Source: Actinomycetota bacterium
Lineage (GTDB): Bacteria; Actinomycetota; Actinomycetes; Nanopelagicales; Nanopelagicaceae
NCBI GenBank assembly: GCA_009698045.1
Contig: WLRE01000049.1
Coordinates: 1 to 9,445 of the forward strand
Direction: 5' to 3'
DNA length: 9,445 nucleotides
Made by a program: the position numbers and the translations under genes. The notes under the pieces were generated by a model. That model had not been told where the DNA came from, did not search any database, and saw only the letters and a program-made list of their open reading frames with translations. Within the stretch, counting starts at the first letter, position 1; each line of letters starts with the position of its first letter. Positions 1-7,179 of this stretch are shown here, one piece after another.

Positions 1-1114
1 GAAGCATTGGACGACCATTCGTAATAGCAAGGTGAGCAGGACCATCGTGGCCCATTTCAACAACGCCAGAATTAAAGTTAAGTGCTTGGAACTCAGTGAA
101 TGAACCACCAGCACCAATACGATCGAGCATCAACATTCCGATGGATGTGCGGAGTTCGTACTCGCCTACAGCGGGAATTCCTTCTGCGGTTAGCAATGAA
201 CATCCAAGAATCATTCCGGCACCTAAGCGTTCGTGGATTTCGCCATCAAGACCGCGGTGGTAGTAAGCAAGGCTAGAGATATCAAAATCATCTACGAGCT
301 GACGAAGTCCTACTGCTACTTGTCCACCCCAACGAAGATCATCTTCGTTGACTGTCTTGTCGAGTGTGAAGATGGAGCGAGTCTCTTCGAGAACTGCATC
401 GATCTGCTTATCGGTAACTTTTTCGACTCGAACACGTAAATCATCGAATTCCAGAACTTCCATATGGCCACCAAAGTGCGTAGTCACCATTGTCATGTCT
501 GTCGAAACATCGAGCATTCCTGGGTAGAGATGTCCCATAATTCCGTGGCGAGAGTTACGTAGTACCGCGCGAACGCCAGCGGCTTGAATCCAACTATGAA
601 TCTTGGTCCATGCGCGCTCTTCGCGGAGGAAACCAGAGACGGAGCGGAATGGAACGCCCGCACGTTCGAAGGCGTTTGCAACTTCTGGCAATGGGCAGGC
701 ACCGCAATATGCAAGCCAAGCGCCAGTATCAAAGTTGGCGTGGTCCATCTGTTCTGTTGGTTGCAAGTTAATTACTAAGACCGGTGAATTCGCACGTTGT
801 GCAATCGGAATAATCATCGATGATGTCATGTAAGTAGTAAGGAACATGACAATCATGTCGCAACCAGCAGCGCGCAACTTCTCTGCTGCTACTGCGCCTT
901 CTTGTGGGTCAGAGATAAAACCGACGTCTACGAGTTCGACATCCATTTCGCCGATCCGCTCTGACACATACTTGGCAGAAGCCTGTAGTTGTGGCAGGAG
1001 ATGCGGAAATTGCGGCCAATATGTTCCAAGACCGCCCGCGACTAATCCGACCTTGACGGTCTTCTTAGGGCGCCGCGCTGGAACGATTCTTTGGTTAGAA
1101 ACGTTAAGCGTCAT
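1..1114 (-). CDS. L-arabinose/L-fucose isomerase-like protein, C-terminus cut by window edge
   Basis: The frame is open from an ATG at 1114 to the left edge, giving 371 codons with no stop, so the C-terminus is missing; I expect about 100 more residues. The N-terminal part contains KVGLVAGGLGTYWPQFP (about 21-37), typical of the Rossmann-like N-domain of this isomerase fold. Three candidate metal ligands of the family are visible: E318 in GEYELRTS, E341 in GGSFTEF and H356 in MGHDGP; the fourth, a later His, would lie outside the window. The family interconverts aldoses and ketoses using a divalent metal in the cytoplasm. It is the last gene of the transport operon: a GGAG at 1122-1125 lies 7 bases before the start, inside the end of the permease gene, and only 3 bases separate the two frames. 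The substrate is unknown, and this is a divergent relative of AraA rather than a canonical one. Confidence 0.82.
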   Translation of the reverse strand, partial: MTLNVSNQRIVPARRPKKTVKVGLVAGGLGTYWPQFPHLLPQLQASAKYVSERIGEMDVELVDVGFISDPQEGAVAAEKLRAAGCDMIVMFLTTYMTSSMIIPIAQRANSPVLVINLQPTEQMDHANFDTGAWLAYCGACPLPEVANAFERAGVPFRSVSGFLREERAWTKIHSWIQAAGVRAVLRNSRHGIMGHLYPGMLDVSTDMTMVTTHFGGHMEVLEFDDLRVRVEKVTDKQIDAVLEETRSIFTLDKTVNEDDLRWGGQVAVGLRQLVDDFDISSLAYYHRGLDGEIHERLGAGMILGCSLLTAEGIPAVGEYELRTSIGMLMLDRIGAGGSFTEFQALNFNSGVVEMGHDGPAHLAITNGRPML

Positions 1115-1117
1115 GTT

Positions 1118-2104
1118 TTAACTCCGAGTGTTGTTGAGCTTGGCTCTAATTGAGTCAAAGGAGACAGCGAGGATAAGCATCAGACCTTGAGCAATACGCT
1201 GCCAGAAGGTTGGGACATCCAAAAGAATCAAGCCATTGTTCAAGACGCCTACGATTAATAGACCAAGAACTGTTCCAAAGATCGACCCGCGTCCACCAGC
1301 AAGTGAAGCGCCGCCTAGAACAATTGCGGTCACTACCTGAAGTTCAAGACCAAGGCCTGAGTTCGGTGAACCGGCGGAAAGTTGAGAAGTGAGCACTGCA
1401 CCGGCAAAAGATGAGGCAACCGCTGAGAGAACAAATGTCTGGAAGATGATGCGATTAGAGCGAATACCTACAACACGAGCAGCGTTGGGGTTAGAACCAA
1501 TTGCATAAATTGAGCGACCAAACTTTGTATAGCGAAGAGTGATTGCGCCAAGCGCAGCCAAGGTTGCGAAGATAACAATAGGAAGAGGGATATTAAGAGG
1601 TTGAGCAACTCCTAGCCATTCAAAGTTATCCATTCCAACTGTCTGACCATTTCCAATAAGCAAAGCAACTCCATAAAGGAAGCCCAGACCACCAAGTGTT
1701 GTAATTAGAGAGTTAACGCCGACGACAGTTACAAGGAATCCATTAAATACACCAAAGACTAATCCGAAGAGAAGTACTGAAGTTAGCCCGAGAACAACGC
1801 CATGAGCATTTACAACTTGGGCAAGCATCATTCCGGAGACCGCTGCTGCAGAGCCAACAGAGAGATCAATCTGTCCTGCAATGATCAAAAATGTTGAGGG
1901 GATACATACGATGCCTGTTACCGCAGCATTAGCAAGTACGTTCTTGAAATTTTCAACCTGAAAGAAGTACTCGCTTGCGAAGGCGAAATAAACCATCATG
2001 AGAATGAGAACACCGATGAGTGGCGCTGTATCTGGAATCTTGCGACGCTTCTTGGCCTCGTCTTCGCTACCTTGCACCTTTGATCCAGCTCTAAGTTTTA
2101 CCAT
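1118..2104 (-). CDS. Sugar ABC transporter permease, RbsC/XylH type (BPD_transp_2 family)
   Basis: This 328-residue integral membrane protein is of normal length for the monosaccharide (CUT2) permease family. A basic, charged N-terminal tail of about 25 residues precedes a run of strongly hydrophobic segments, starting with IGVLILMMVYFAFA near residue 30. Family hallmarks are GQIDLSVGS at 77-85, NGFLVTVVGVNSLITTLG at 121-138 and the loop LGGASLAGGRGSIFGT at 263-278, which in this family contacts the ATPase. It forms the membrane channel for the sugar delivered by the upstream binding protein. The ATG at 2104 is preceded by AGGAGCAGGA, which overlaps the TAG stop of the ATPase gene; the gap between the two genes is 14 bases. 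The permease probably works as a homodimer with the one fused ATPase gene beside it, as no second permease is present. Confidence 0.95.
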   Translation of the reverse strand: MVKLRAGSKVQGSEDEAKKRRKIPDTAPLIGVLILMMVYFAFASEYFFQVENFKNVLANAAVTGIVCIPSTFLIIAGQIDLSVGSAAAVSGMMLAQVVNAHGVVLGLTSVLLFGLVFGVFNGFLVTVVGVNSLITTLGGLGFLYGVALLIGNGQTVGMDNFEWLGVAQPLNIPLPIVIFATLAALGAITLRYTKFGRSIYAIGSNPNAARVVGIRSNRIIFQTFVLSAVASSFAGAVLTSQLSAGSPNSGLGLELQVVTAIVLGGASLAGGRGSIFGTVLGLLIVGVLNNGLILLDVPTFWQRIAQGLMLILAVSFDSIRAKLNNTRS

Positions 2105-2118
2105 TTTTTGTCCTGCTC

Positions 2119-3609
2119 CTAACTGGATGCTGCTATGAGTTTGTTTGCTTGAACTAAATCATCTGTAAATTCGGCGGAAATTGATCCGCGAGAGACAACA
2201 ATTGCTCTATCTGCGAGAAGAACGACCTCTTCGTAATCTGAAGTCGCAACAAGAACCGCCATGTTGCTCTCTTTTGCTTGCTTGCGAATAATCTCGTAGA
2301 TATCGCGGCGTGCGCCTACATCTACTCCGCGGGTTGGCTCAACGAGAAGAAGTACATTGACGCGGGCTTCGAACCAGCGACCAAGAAGAACTTTCTGCTG
2401 GTTTCCGCCAGAAAGAGTGGCAATCTCTTGGCTTGGTCCACGGCGGGCACTAATGCTGAGTGCATCTGCCCACGTTCCATACGCCGCTTCTTCATCCATC
2501 TTACGTACAAATCCAGCCTTAGCCATGCGCGCCCATGAGGCGACAGATAAGTTTTCCGCAACTGAACGAATTGCAAATGAACCTAGACGCTGACGATCAG
2601 CTGGTAGGTAACCAATTTTCCGTGCCGTTGAATCTTGCGGCGACTTAGGGGTGAATCGCTCGCCATAAATGTCGATGGTCCCAGAGGAAATTGGGCGCAG
2701 ACCAAAAATGCTTTCGAGAATCTCTGATGTTCCAGAGCCAATCTTTCCAAATAGGCAAACCACTTCACCTTCATGTACATCAAAGGAGATATCGTTGAAG
2801 ACTTCGCCATCGGATAAATTCTTTACTTCGAGTGCAACAGTTACGCCTTTAGAAACTGCGGGACGGGCATTCTTGACAGCCGCGTGACCCAGCATCGCAG
2901 TCACGAGTTCGTCGCGGCTCACATCTTTGGCAACTTCATTAAGAACAGAGTCTCCGTCACGAAGAACTTGAACGCGGTCTGCAACGCGAGCAACTTCATC
3001 CAAACGGTGGGTGATATAAACCATTCCCACGCCTTGTGCTTTTAACTGATCCATGACTTTAAATAGGCGCTCAACCTCAACATTGGAGAGAGCTGCGGTT
3101 GGTTCATCTAGAACCAAAATCTTTGCATTTTGAATAAGTGCCCGAGCAATTTCCAGGAGCTGGCGCTCACCAACGCGAAGTGATCCAGCTTCGGCGTCCA
3201 GTGGAATATCAACTTCCAAGCGATTGAGAACGTCTTGTGCTTTGGCTTTGAGTTCTCCCCAGGCAATTTTTCCGCCAGAAGTTGGCCACTGCCCTAGAAA
3301 AATATTTTCTGCTACCGAAAGAGTTGGAGCGTCGTTGAGCTCCTGAAAAATCATACGAATACCGAGGTCGCGAGCCTTATAAACATCAAGCTCTGCGAAC
3401 TCGGTACCGTCAATCTTAATTACGCCTTCTGTCGGCGGAATATCCCCCGCCAGAATCTTCACAAGAGTGGATTTACCTGCTCCGTTCTCCCCGAGAAGTG
3501 CTACGACTTCTCCGGCGTTTACAGTTAAATCCACTCCGTGCAGAACTTCTACACTGTTATAAGACTTCTTAATGCGTTCCAAACGAATTAACTCCGTCTT
3601 GTTCGACAT
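2119..3609 (-). CDS. Sugar ABC transporter ATP-binding protein, two fused nucleotide-binding domains (RbsA/MglA type)
   Basis: The 496-residue protein has the duplicated ATPase layout of the CUT2 family and powers sugar import at the inner face of the membrane. Domain 1 has Walker A GENGAGKST at 40-48, Q-loop Q89, signature LRVGERQ at 144-150, Walker B with D168-E169 and switch H201. Domain 2 has a degenerate Walker A GKIGSGTSE at 288-296 and signature LSGGNQQ at 399-405. Its Walker B reads LLLVEPTRG, with Val423 where Asp is usual and the following Glu424 kept. I chose the ATG at 3609 over the TTG one codon upstream because AAGGAG at 3618-3623 lies 8 bases before it. It follows the binding-protein gene by 55 bases, which hold little besides this ribosome binding site. 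A weak second domain is common in this family; whether the Val is specific to this clade I cannot tell. Confidence 0.95.
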   Translation of the reverse strand: MSNKTELIRLERIKKSYNSVEVLHGVDLTVNAGEVVALLGENGAGKSTLVKILAGDIPPTEGVIKIDGTEFAELDVYKARDLGIRMIFQELNDAPTLSVAENIFLGQWPTSGGKIAWGELKAKAQDVLNRLEVDIPLDAEAGSLRVGERQLLEIARALIQNAKILVLDEPTAALSNVEVERLFKVMDQLKAQGVGMVYITHRLDEVARVADRVQVLRDGDSVLNEVAKDVSRDELVTAMLGHAAVKNARPAVSKGVTVALEVKNLSDGEVFNDISFDVHEGEVVCLFGKIGSGTSEILESIFGLRPISSGTIDIYGERFTPKSPQDSTARKIGYLPADRQRLGSFAIRSVAENLSVASWARMAKAGFVRKMDEEAAYGTWADALSISARRGPSQEIATLSGGNQQKVLLGRWFEARVNVLLLVEPTRGVDVGARRDIYEIIRKQAKESNMAVLVATSDYEEVVLLADRAIVVSRGSISAEFTDDLVQANKLIAASS

Positions 3610-3617
3610 CAATCAAT

Positions 3618-3623
3618 CTCCTT
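3618..3623 (-). promoter_or_regulatory. Ribosome binding site AAGGAG of the ABC ATPase gene
   Basis: On the minus strand AAGGAG is followed by 8 bases and then ATG (3609), ideal spacing. The alternative TTG at 3612 would be only 5 bases away. This decides the start. The strong site within the operon may keep ATPase translation up after the separate binding-protein frame. Confidence 0.75.
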
Positions 3624-3664
3624 CTAACAGCTAGTTGTTTAACGTACTTATTGCTTTTGTTGCG

Positions 3665-4678
3665 TTATGCGCACTTTGCCTTAGCCGCTGGGAACACGGT
3701 GAACAAGTTGTCAGCATTTACCGCTACGTGCTTGATCTTCAATTGGAAAGGAACTTTCTTTCCCTTGATGAGATCAAGAAGGTAAGGAACGCCAATCTCG
3801 CCGTAACGCTCTGGGAAGTATGCAGTATCTGCAATCCAGTTTGGTGTGTTCTTGATATCGCACCATGCTGAAGCAGATGCACCTTGACCAGCTGCATAGA
3901 TATCGTCGCCACGACCAACAGCCTTAGCTGCTGCGAATGCGCCTTGGATACCTTCATCGTTGATTGCAACAACGATTACCTTCTTGGCATTTGGAAGTGT
4001 TGTAAGTGCATCCTTCATCTTTGCAAGAGCAGGCTCTAGACGACCAGCATCAATCTGGATCAACTTGTCGCCGATCTTTCCGCAGACAGCTTCGAAGCCT
4101 GTGCGGTATCCACCCATACGAGCAGCGTTAACAACGCCGACACCGTAATCTTCGAGTGAGATGAATGAGTCGAACTCACAGTTGAACTTCTTCTTGAAGT
4201 AATTTCCAAGAGCTGTACCGGAAACTTCACCAGCGAAGCTGTTGTCAGCTCCCATGAATGCTGTCTGGCATGGATCTTGTTCGATGTCAATTGAGATGAC
4301 AGGAACTTGTGGTCCAGCCTTACAGATTGACTTTGATGCTGAAGCAACAGGTTGGAAGTTCAAGTATCCCTGAACCTTCTTGAGCTTGAATGTCTTTGCG
4401 CAGTTCAAAGCCTTTGCAGCATCGAGCTTGGAATCGCAAAATACTAGAGTTGCGCCCGCCTTCTTTGCTTCGCGAGCGATTGAATCGTGAACATCCTTAC
4501 CGAAACCAATTGCATCATCGAGACCGATCATGCCGATAGTGATTCCTTTTCCGCTACCTGGAACAGCCTTGCGGAAGTCATATTGACCAGCTGATGCTGG
4601 AAGTACTGATGTGGCAGCTACTGCAGCAATTGCTACAACAGCGATCGCACCGGCACGAAATTTAGAAGCAGCTTTCAT
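3665..4678 (-). CDS. Secreted sugar-binding protein of the ABC transporter (Peripla_BP_4 type)
   Basis: This 337-residue protein is the first gene of the leftward operon and captures the sugar outside the membrane. The N-terminus is a classic signal peptide: basic MKAASKFR, a hydrophobic Ala/Val core, and a likely type I cleavage site after ASA at residue 30. There is no lipobox cysteine, unusual for a Gram-positive ABC binding protein. The mature part has the RbsB-like fold markers ITIGMIGLDD at 46-55, near the first strand, and INDEGIQGAF at 239-248, the conserved Asn-Asp motif of the second lobe. It has eight cysteines (81, 93, 119, 137, 167, 199, 273, 336), many for this family and an even number, so disulfides are plausible. 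The ATG at 4678 has GGTGA 3 bases and AAAGG 12 bases upstream, both imperfectly spaced. The ligand cannot be deduced. Confidence 0.93.
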   Translation of the reverse strand: MKAASKFRAGAIAVVAIAAVAATSVLPASAGQYDFRKAVPGSGKGITIGMIGLDDAIGFGKDVHDSIAREAKKAGATLVFCDSKLDAAKALNCAKTFKLKKVQGYLNFQPVASASKSICKAGPQVPVISIDIEQDPCQTAFMGADNSFAGEVSGTALGNYFKKKFNCEFDSFISLEDYGVGVVNAARMGGYRTGFEAVCGKIGDKLIQIDAGRLEPALAKMKDALTTLPNAKKVIVVAINDEGIQGAFAAAKAVGRGDDIYAAGQGASASAWCDIKNTPNWIADTAYFPERYGEIGVPYLLDLIKGKKVPFQLKIKHVAVNADNLFTVFPAAKAKCA

Positions 4679-4705
4679 ACTTCACCGTGACCTTTCATTA
4701 CATTC

Positions 4706-4711
4706 GTTATA
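4706..4711 (-). promoter_or_regulatory. Possible proximal -10 box of the transport operon
   Basis: TATAAC on the minus strand lies 27 bases before the binding-protein ATG, a suitable distance for a short leader. I see no convincing -35 box 16-18 bases further upstream (AAATGG at a 17-base spacer). It is an alternative to the distal TTGACA promoter at 4764-4792, and either or both may be used. Confidence 0.3.
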
Positions 4712-4760
4712 GGCAGGGTAATCAGAGGCCATTTCCCCGGACACCATTGTTGCCGTGACT

Positions 4761-4772
4761 GGAATCCTTTCC
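4761..4772. promoter_or_regulatory. Candidate operator of the LacI-family regulator in the transporter/esterase control region
   Basis: GGAATCCTTTCC is an inverted-repeat-like 12-mer with GGAA/TTCC arms. Read on the minus strand it is GGAAAGGATTCC, which differs at one position from the CG-centred site GGAAACGATTCC at 7166-7177. The flank ACTGGAA is also shared with that site in the plus orientation. It overlaps the candidate -10 of the distal leftward promoter, a position suited to repression. The centre is CC rather than the CG preferred by most LacI-family proteins, so binding may be weaker. The link to the regulator at 7288-8295 is inferred from sequence matching and proximity. Confidence 0.5.
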
Positions 4773-4792
4773 TGCCACGTGAGGCGTGTCAA
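4764..4792 (-). promoter_or_regulatory. Candidate distal promoter of the transport operon
   Basis: A perfect TTGACA lies at 4787-4792 on the minus strand. After a 17-base spacer comes AAGGAT (4764-4769), a poor -10. The extended box TATTGACACG is identical to the one upstream of the enolase-superfamily gene (7200-7209), which is the main reason to take it seriously. The resulting leader to the ATG at 4678 would be about 80 bases. Confidence 0.4.
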
Positions 4793-4808
4793 TAGAAATG
4801 TGACGCCT
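4782..4808. promoter_or_regulatory. Imperfect inverted repeat over the TTGACA box
   Basis: The arms AGGCGTGTCA (4782-4791) and TGTGACGCCT (4799-4808) are inverted with 8 of 10 positions pairing and a 7-base centre. The outer six (AGGCGT/ACGCCT) match exactly, 21 bases apart centre to centre, about two helical turns. It covers the -35 box at 4787-4792 and lies between the two divergent genes, so a second transcription factor could bind here. Chance occurrence is not excluded. Confidence 0.35.
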
Positions 4809-4854
4809 GGGGTGAGATAAATAAATCGTTATAAATTGAACGCTTTTGAAAGAC

Positions 4855-4860
4855 CATAAT
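4855..4860 (+). promoter_or_regulatory. Possible -10 box for a leaderless esterase transcript
   Basis: CATAAT ends 6 bases before the ATG at 4867, so transcription could begin at or next to the start codon. The gene lacks a convincing Shine-Dalgarno, which fits leaderless translation, common in actinobacteria. No good -35 is seen at 16-18 bases. TATAAA at 4830-4835 is an alternative -10 that would give a short leader. Confidence 0.3.
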
Positions 4861-4866
4861 GTCTCT

Positions 4867-6009
4867 ATGAATACACCCCTGATTGGCTCACCTGTTGAGA
4901 TTGTCGGCGCCCTAGAAACAGTGGTCGCCCCCTCGGGTCGGGTGAGTTTCTCCCGCCTGCCGGAATGGACTAAAAGCCAATATGCCAAGGGGGATATCGG
5001 ACGTTGGGCGAGAATGCCGTCCGGGATTCGACTTCGATTTAAGACATCCTCTGAAAAGATCGAGTTAACAGTCCATGTCTACCGACTTACCATTAAAGAC
5101 CTAGCTGAAGAGCCAGGTCTTGCAGGGTTTGACCTTCTCATCGATGGCAAGGAATTTTCTACAGTACAAACTTTAAAGGGTGGCGCAGTAAGGCTCACAA
5201 TGGATGGCCCCGCGGTGACCAATGAAGAGTTTATAAGTGGCGAAACTGAAACAATTACCTTCGAAGGGCTTGGAAAAGAAAATAAAGAGGTAGAAATTTG
5301 GCTGCCATCCTCTGGAGTTGTTGAAATTGAATCATTAACTTCAGATCAAGAAATTTTTGCACCCACTAAAGACTCAAGAAAGAAGTGGGTTCATTACGGC
5401 AGTTCAATTAGCCACTGCGTTGAAGCACAGCGCCCTATGAATATTTGGAATGTGCATGCCTCGCGTCTACTTAATTTGAATATTCGTAACCTTGGCTTAG
5501 CGGGCGAGTGTCATGTGGATGGCTTTGTTGCTCGCACAATCGCAAATGTAGAAGCGGATTTCATCTCTCTCAAGATGGGAATAAATGTTGTAAATGCAGA
5601 TTCGATGCGAGAGCGTTCATTCGTTCCCGCAGTCCACAATTTTCTCGACATCATTCGAGAGAAGAAGCCAACCACCCCCATCATGGTGATCTCTCCGATT
5701 TGCTGTCCATTTCACGAAGAGAATCCGGGTCCAACATTGATTGGAAGCGCTGGTTTGTATTCCGAACCTAGGTCACATGATCTAAGCCATGGTGCGCTTA
5801 ATTTGCCACGAATCAGAACTCTTCTCGAAACGGTAATTTCAAAGCGAGCTGATTCAAACCTTTACTACCTCAACGGGCTTGATTTATTTGGTCCTGCAGA
5901 TACTCACATGATGCCTGACCTATTGCATCCCAACCCAGATGGATACCGGCTTATGGGAGAACGCTTTGCCGCAAGCCAGAGTGCGTTACTTGCTAAAATT
6001 CTTGGCTAA
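4867..6009 (+). CDS. SGNH/GDSL-type esterase with N-terminal beta domain, probably cytoplasmic
   Basis: The 380-residue protein has an N-terminal part of about 165 residues rich in predicted beta strands, then an SGNH hydrolase domain. The catalytic blocks are clear: block I HYGSSISHC with nucleophile Ser180, block II NLGLAGECH with Gly213, block III KMGINVVN with Asn240, and block V DLLHPNPDGY with Asp351 and His354. The usual GDS is GSS here, a variant I recall from esterases of this two-domain group. Such enzymes hydrolyse carboxylic esters, often acetyl groups on sugars. There is no signal peptide or membrane segment, so it should act after import. I chose the ATG at 4867 rather than an in-frame TTG at 4846 because the latter lies in the likely promoter. 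It is divergent from the transport operon and convergent with the next gene. The natural ester is unknown. Confidence 0.88.
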   Translation: MNTPLIGSPVEIVGALETVVAPSGRVSFSRLPEWTKSQYAKGDIGRWARMPSGIRLRFKTSSEKIELTVHVYRLTIKDLAEEPGLAGFDLLIDGKEFSTVQTLKGGAVRLTMDGPAVTNEEFISGETETITFEGLGKENKEVEIWLPSSGVVEIESLTSDQEIFAPTKDSRKKWVHYGSSISHCVEAQRPMNIWNVHASRLLNLNIRNLGLAGECHVDGFVARTIANVEADFISLKMGINVVNADSMRERSFVPAVHNFLDIIREKKPTTPIMVISPICCPFHEENPGPTLIGSAGLYSEPRSHDLSHGALNLPRIRTLLETVISKRADSNLYYLNGLDLFGPADTHMMPDLLHPNPDGYRLMGERFAASQSALLAKILG

Positions 6010-6010
6010 T

Positions 6011-7138
6011 TTACTTTAGCTCTGAAACCCGCTCCGCAATTCGATACTTCTTGATGTAGTCGCGGTCGAGCTCCCAGCCAAGTCCTGGCGTGTCATTAAG
6101 TTGCATATGTCCATCAATAAGCGGTGGGCGATTCGCAATCATGTTGTGCCAGATTGGATCGCGCTTTGGATGGAAGAACTCTAGGTAGGTGCCGTGAGGA
6201 ATTGAAGCGAGCAAGTGTGAGGCAACTTGTGGCTCCTCGTGGTGGGCCATCTTCACGTCGTAAACGGTTGCAATAGCTGCTGCGCGGCGCCATTCAGTTG
6301 GTCCGCCAGACCATGATGAATCAAAGTTGCAATAATCAATTGAGCCAGTCTCCATCAAATCGCGGCAACCAGCGGCAGAGAATTCTGTCTGTCCGGCGGT
6401 AACGGCAACGTTGCCGACGTATCGCACATCGCGCATCGCTTTCTTATCGTTCTGCCAGATGCATGGCTCTTCAAACCACAAGAGATTGTCATCGGCGACG
6501 AGATGAGAGAACTTGATTGCTTGCGGAACGGTGTAGCCCTGGTTGGCATCTACAGCGATGCGGAAGTTATCTCCGCCAACGCGACGTGCCTCTTTGAAAC
6601 GCTTCGCATCTTCTTCAGGCTCCAGGCCACCAATCTTAAATTTCATTCCTGCAAATTGTTCTTTGAGAAGATATTCAACTTCCTGTTGAATTGTTAAATC
6701 GCTGCCGTAATAACCGCCGATAGTGATAACTGGAACCTTGGAACGGTAGCCGCCCCACAACTTCCAAAGTGGCGCGTTATATGCCTTGCCAAGTAAATCC
6801 CAGAGAGTTACATCGATAGACGCTGTTGCAACAAGTCCGAGGCGACGATCGCGCAAAATATCCCAAGTGGCTGGGCGACAGAGTTCCCACAGCTTTTCAA
6901 TTTCAAATGCATCCTTGCCCAAAATAAGTGGGGCGAGTTCTTCGTGAATAATGTTGTCGATTTCGAGCAGGCCTGCATCTTCATCTCCTGCATACGCCTC
7001 TCCGACGAGGCCTGACTTGGTGAAGATGCGAGTGATGGTGGTCGAGCGGTGAGTCATCTTGTAGTGACTGCCCTTGTAAACCGTCTCCAGTGGAACGCGG
7101 ACTGACTCAGTTTCGACACGAGTGATGGTTAAGTCCAC
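6011..7138 (-). CDS. Enolase-superfamily enzyme, mandelate racemase subgroup (likely sugar-acid dehydratase)
   Basis: This 375-residue protein has the capping domain (about 1-125) and barrel of the superfamily. Barrel residues are intact: K166-x-K168 (MKFKIGG), metal ligands D197 (VDANQGY), E223 in EEP and E252 (AGQTE), and the D273 plus H299/H300 dyad region (NFDSSWSGG, AHHEEPQ). That set marks the mandelate racemase subgroup, whose members abstract a proton alpha to a carboxylate; most in sugar loci dehydrate aldonic or aldaric acids to 2-keto-3-deoxy acids. The exact acid cannot be read from sequence. I chose the GTG at 7138 because AGGGGG lies 6 bases before it; an in-frame TTG at 7207 would put the promoter and operator inside the gene. 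Its TAA is one base from the esterase's stop. It has its own promoter with an operator over the start point. Confidence 0.9.
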   Translation of the reverse strand: MDLTITRVETESVRVPLETVYKGSHYKMTHRSTTITRIFTKSGLVGEAYAGDEDAGLLEIDNIIHEELAPLILGKDAFEIEKLWELCRPATWDILRDRRLGLVATASIDVTLWDLLGKAYNAPLWKLWGGYRSKVPVITIGGYYGSDLTIQQEVEYLLKEQFAGMKFKIGGLEPEEDAKRFKEARRVGGDNFRIAVDANQGYTVPQAIKFSHLVADDNLLWFEEPCIWQNDKKAMRDVRYVGNVAVTAGQTEFSAAGCRDLMETGSIDYCNFDSSWSGGPTEWRRAAAIATVYDVKMAHHEEPQVASHLLASIPHGTYLEFFHPKRDPIWHNMIANRPPLIDGHMQLNDTPGLGWELDRDYIKKYRIAERVSELK

Positions 7139-7144
7139 GTTTTG

Positions 7145-7150
7145 CCCCCT
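7145..7150 (-). promoter_or_regulatory. Ribosome binding site AGGGGG that fixes a GTG start
   Basis: AGGGGG on the minus strand lies 6 bases before GTG (7138). The first internal ATG of the frame lies 26 codons downstream of the GTG and would remove the first strand of the capping domain. The upstream TTG at 7207 coincides with the -35 box. Confidence 0.65.
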
Positions 7151-7165
7151 AGGCTGGTAATTACT

Positions 7166-7177
7166 GGAAACGATTCC
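7166..7177. promoter_or_regulatory. Candidate LacI-family operator over the start point of the enolase-superfamily gene
   Basis: GGAAACGATTCC has GGAA/TTCC arms around a central CG, with 10 of 12 positions symmetric. LacI-family proteins commonly prefer a central CG, where the hinge-helix leucine inserts; the nearby regulator has that leucine (L58). The site begins 2 bases past the -10 box and covers the expected start point, a classic repressor position. A near-identical 12-mer lies in the other divergent region (4761-4772). A separate perfect palindrome GTAATTAC (7157-7164) abuts it. Confidence 0.62.
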
Positions 7178-7179
7178 TA

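Noticed and set aside
233..1121. Several plus-strand open frames of 60-90 codons opposite the isomerase-like gene
   Set aside because: They are antisense to a long frame with clear family motifs and lack ribosome sites.
3610..3612. TTG start for the ABC ATPase one codon upstream of the ATG
   Set aside because: The AAGGAG site is 8 bases from the ATG but only 5 from the TTG, and ATG is the stronger start.
3610..3664. Hairpin or attenuator between the binding-protein and ATPase genes
   Set aside because: Only a weak four-base AACA/TGTT pairing is visible and there is no T-tract; the gap mainly holds the ribosome site.
4776..4781. CACGTG palindrome as an operator
   Set aside because: Six bases of symmetry are expected often by chance and it is not repeated in the other control region.
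4722..4988. 88-codon minus-strand open frame across the divergent region
   Set aside because: It is mostly antisense to the esterase start, has no ribosome site or family likeness, and would disrupt the control region.
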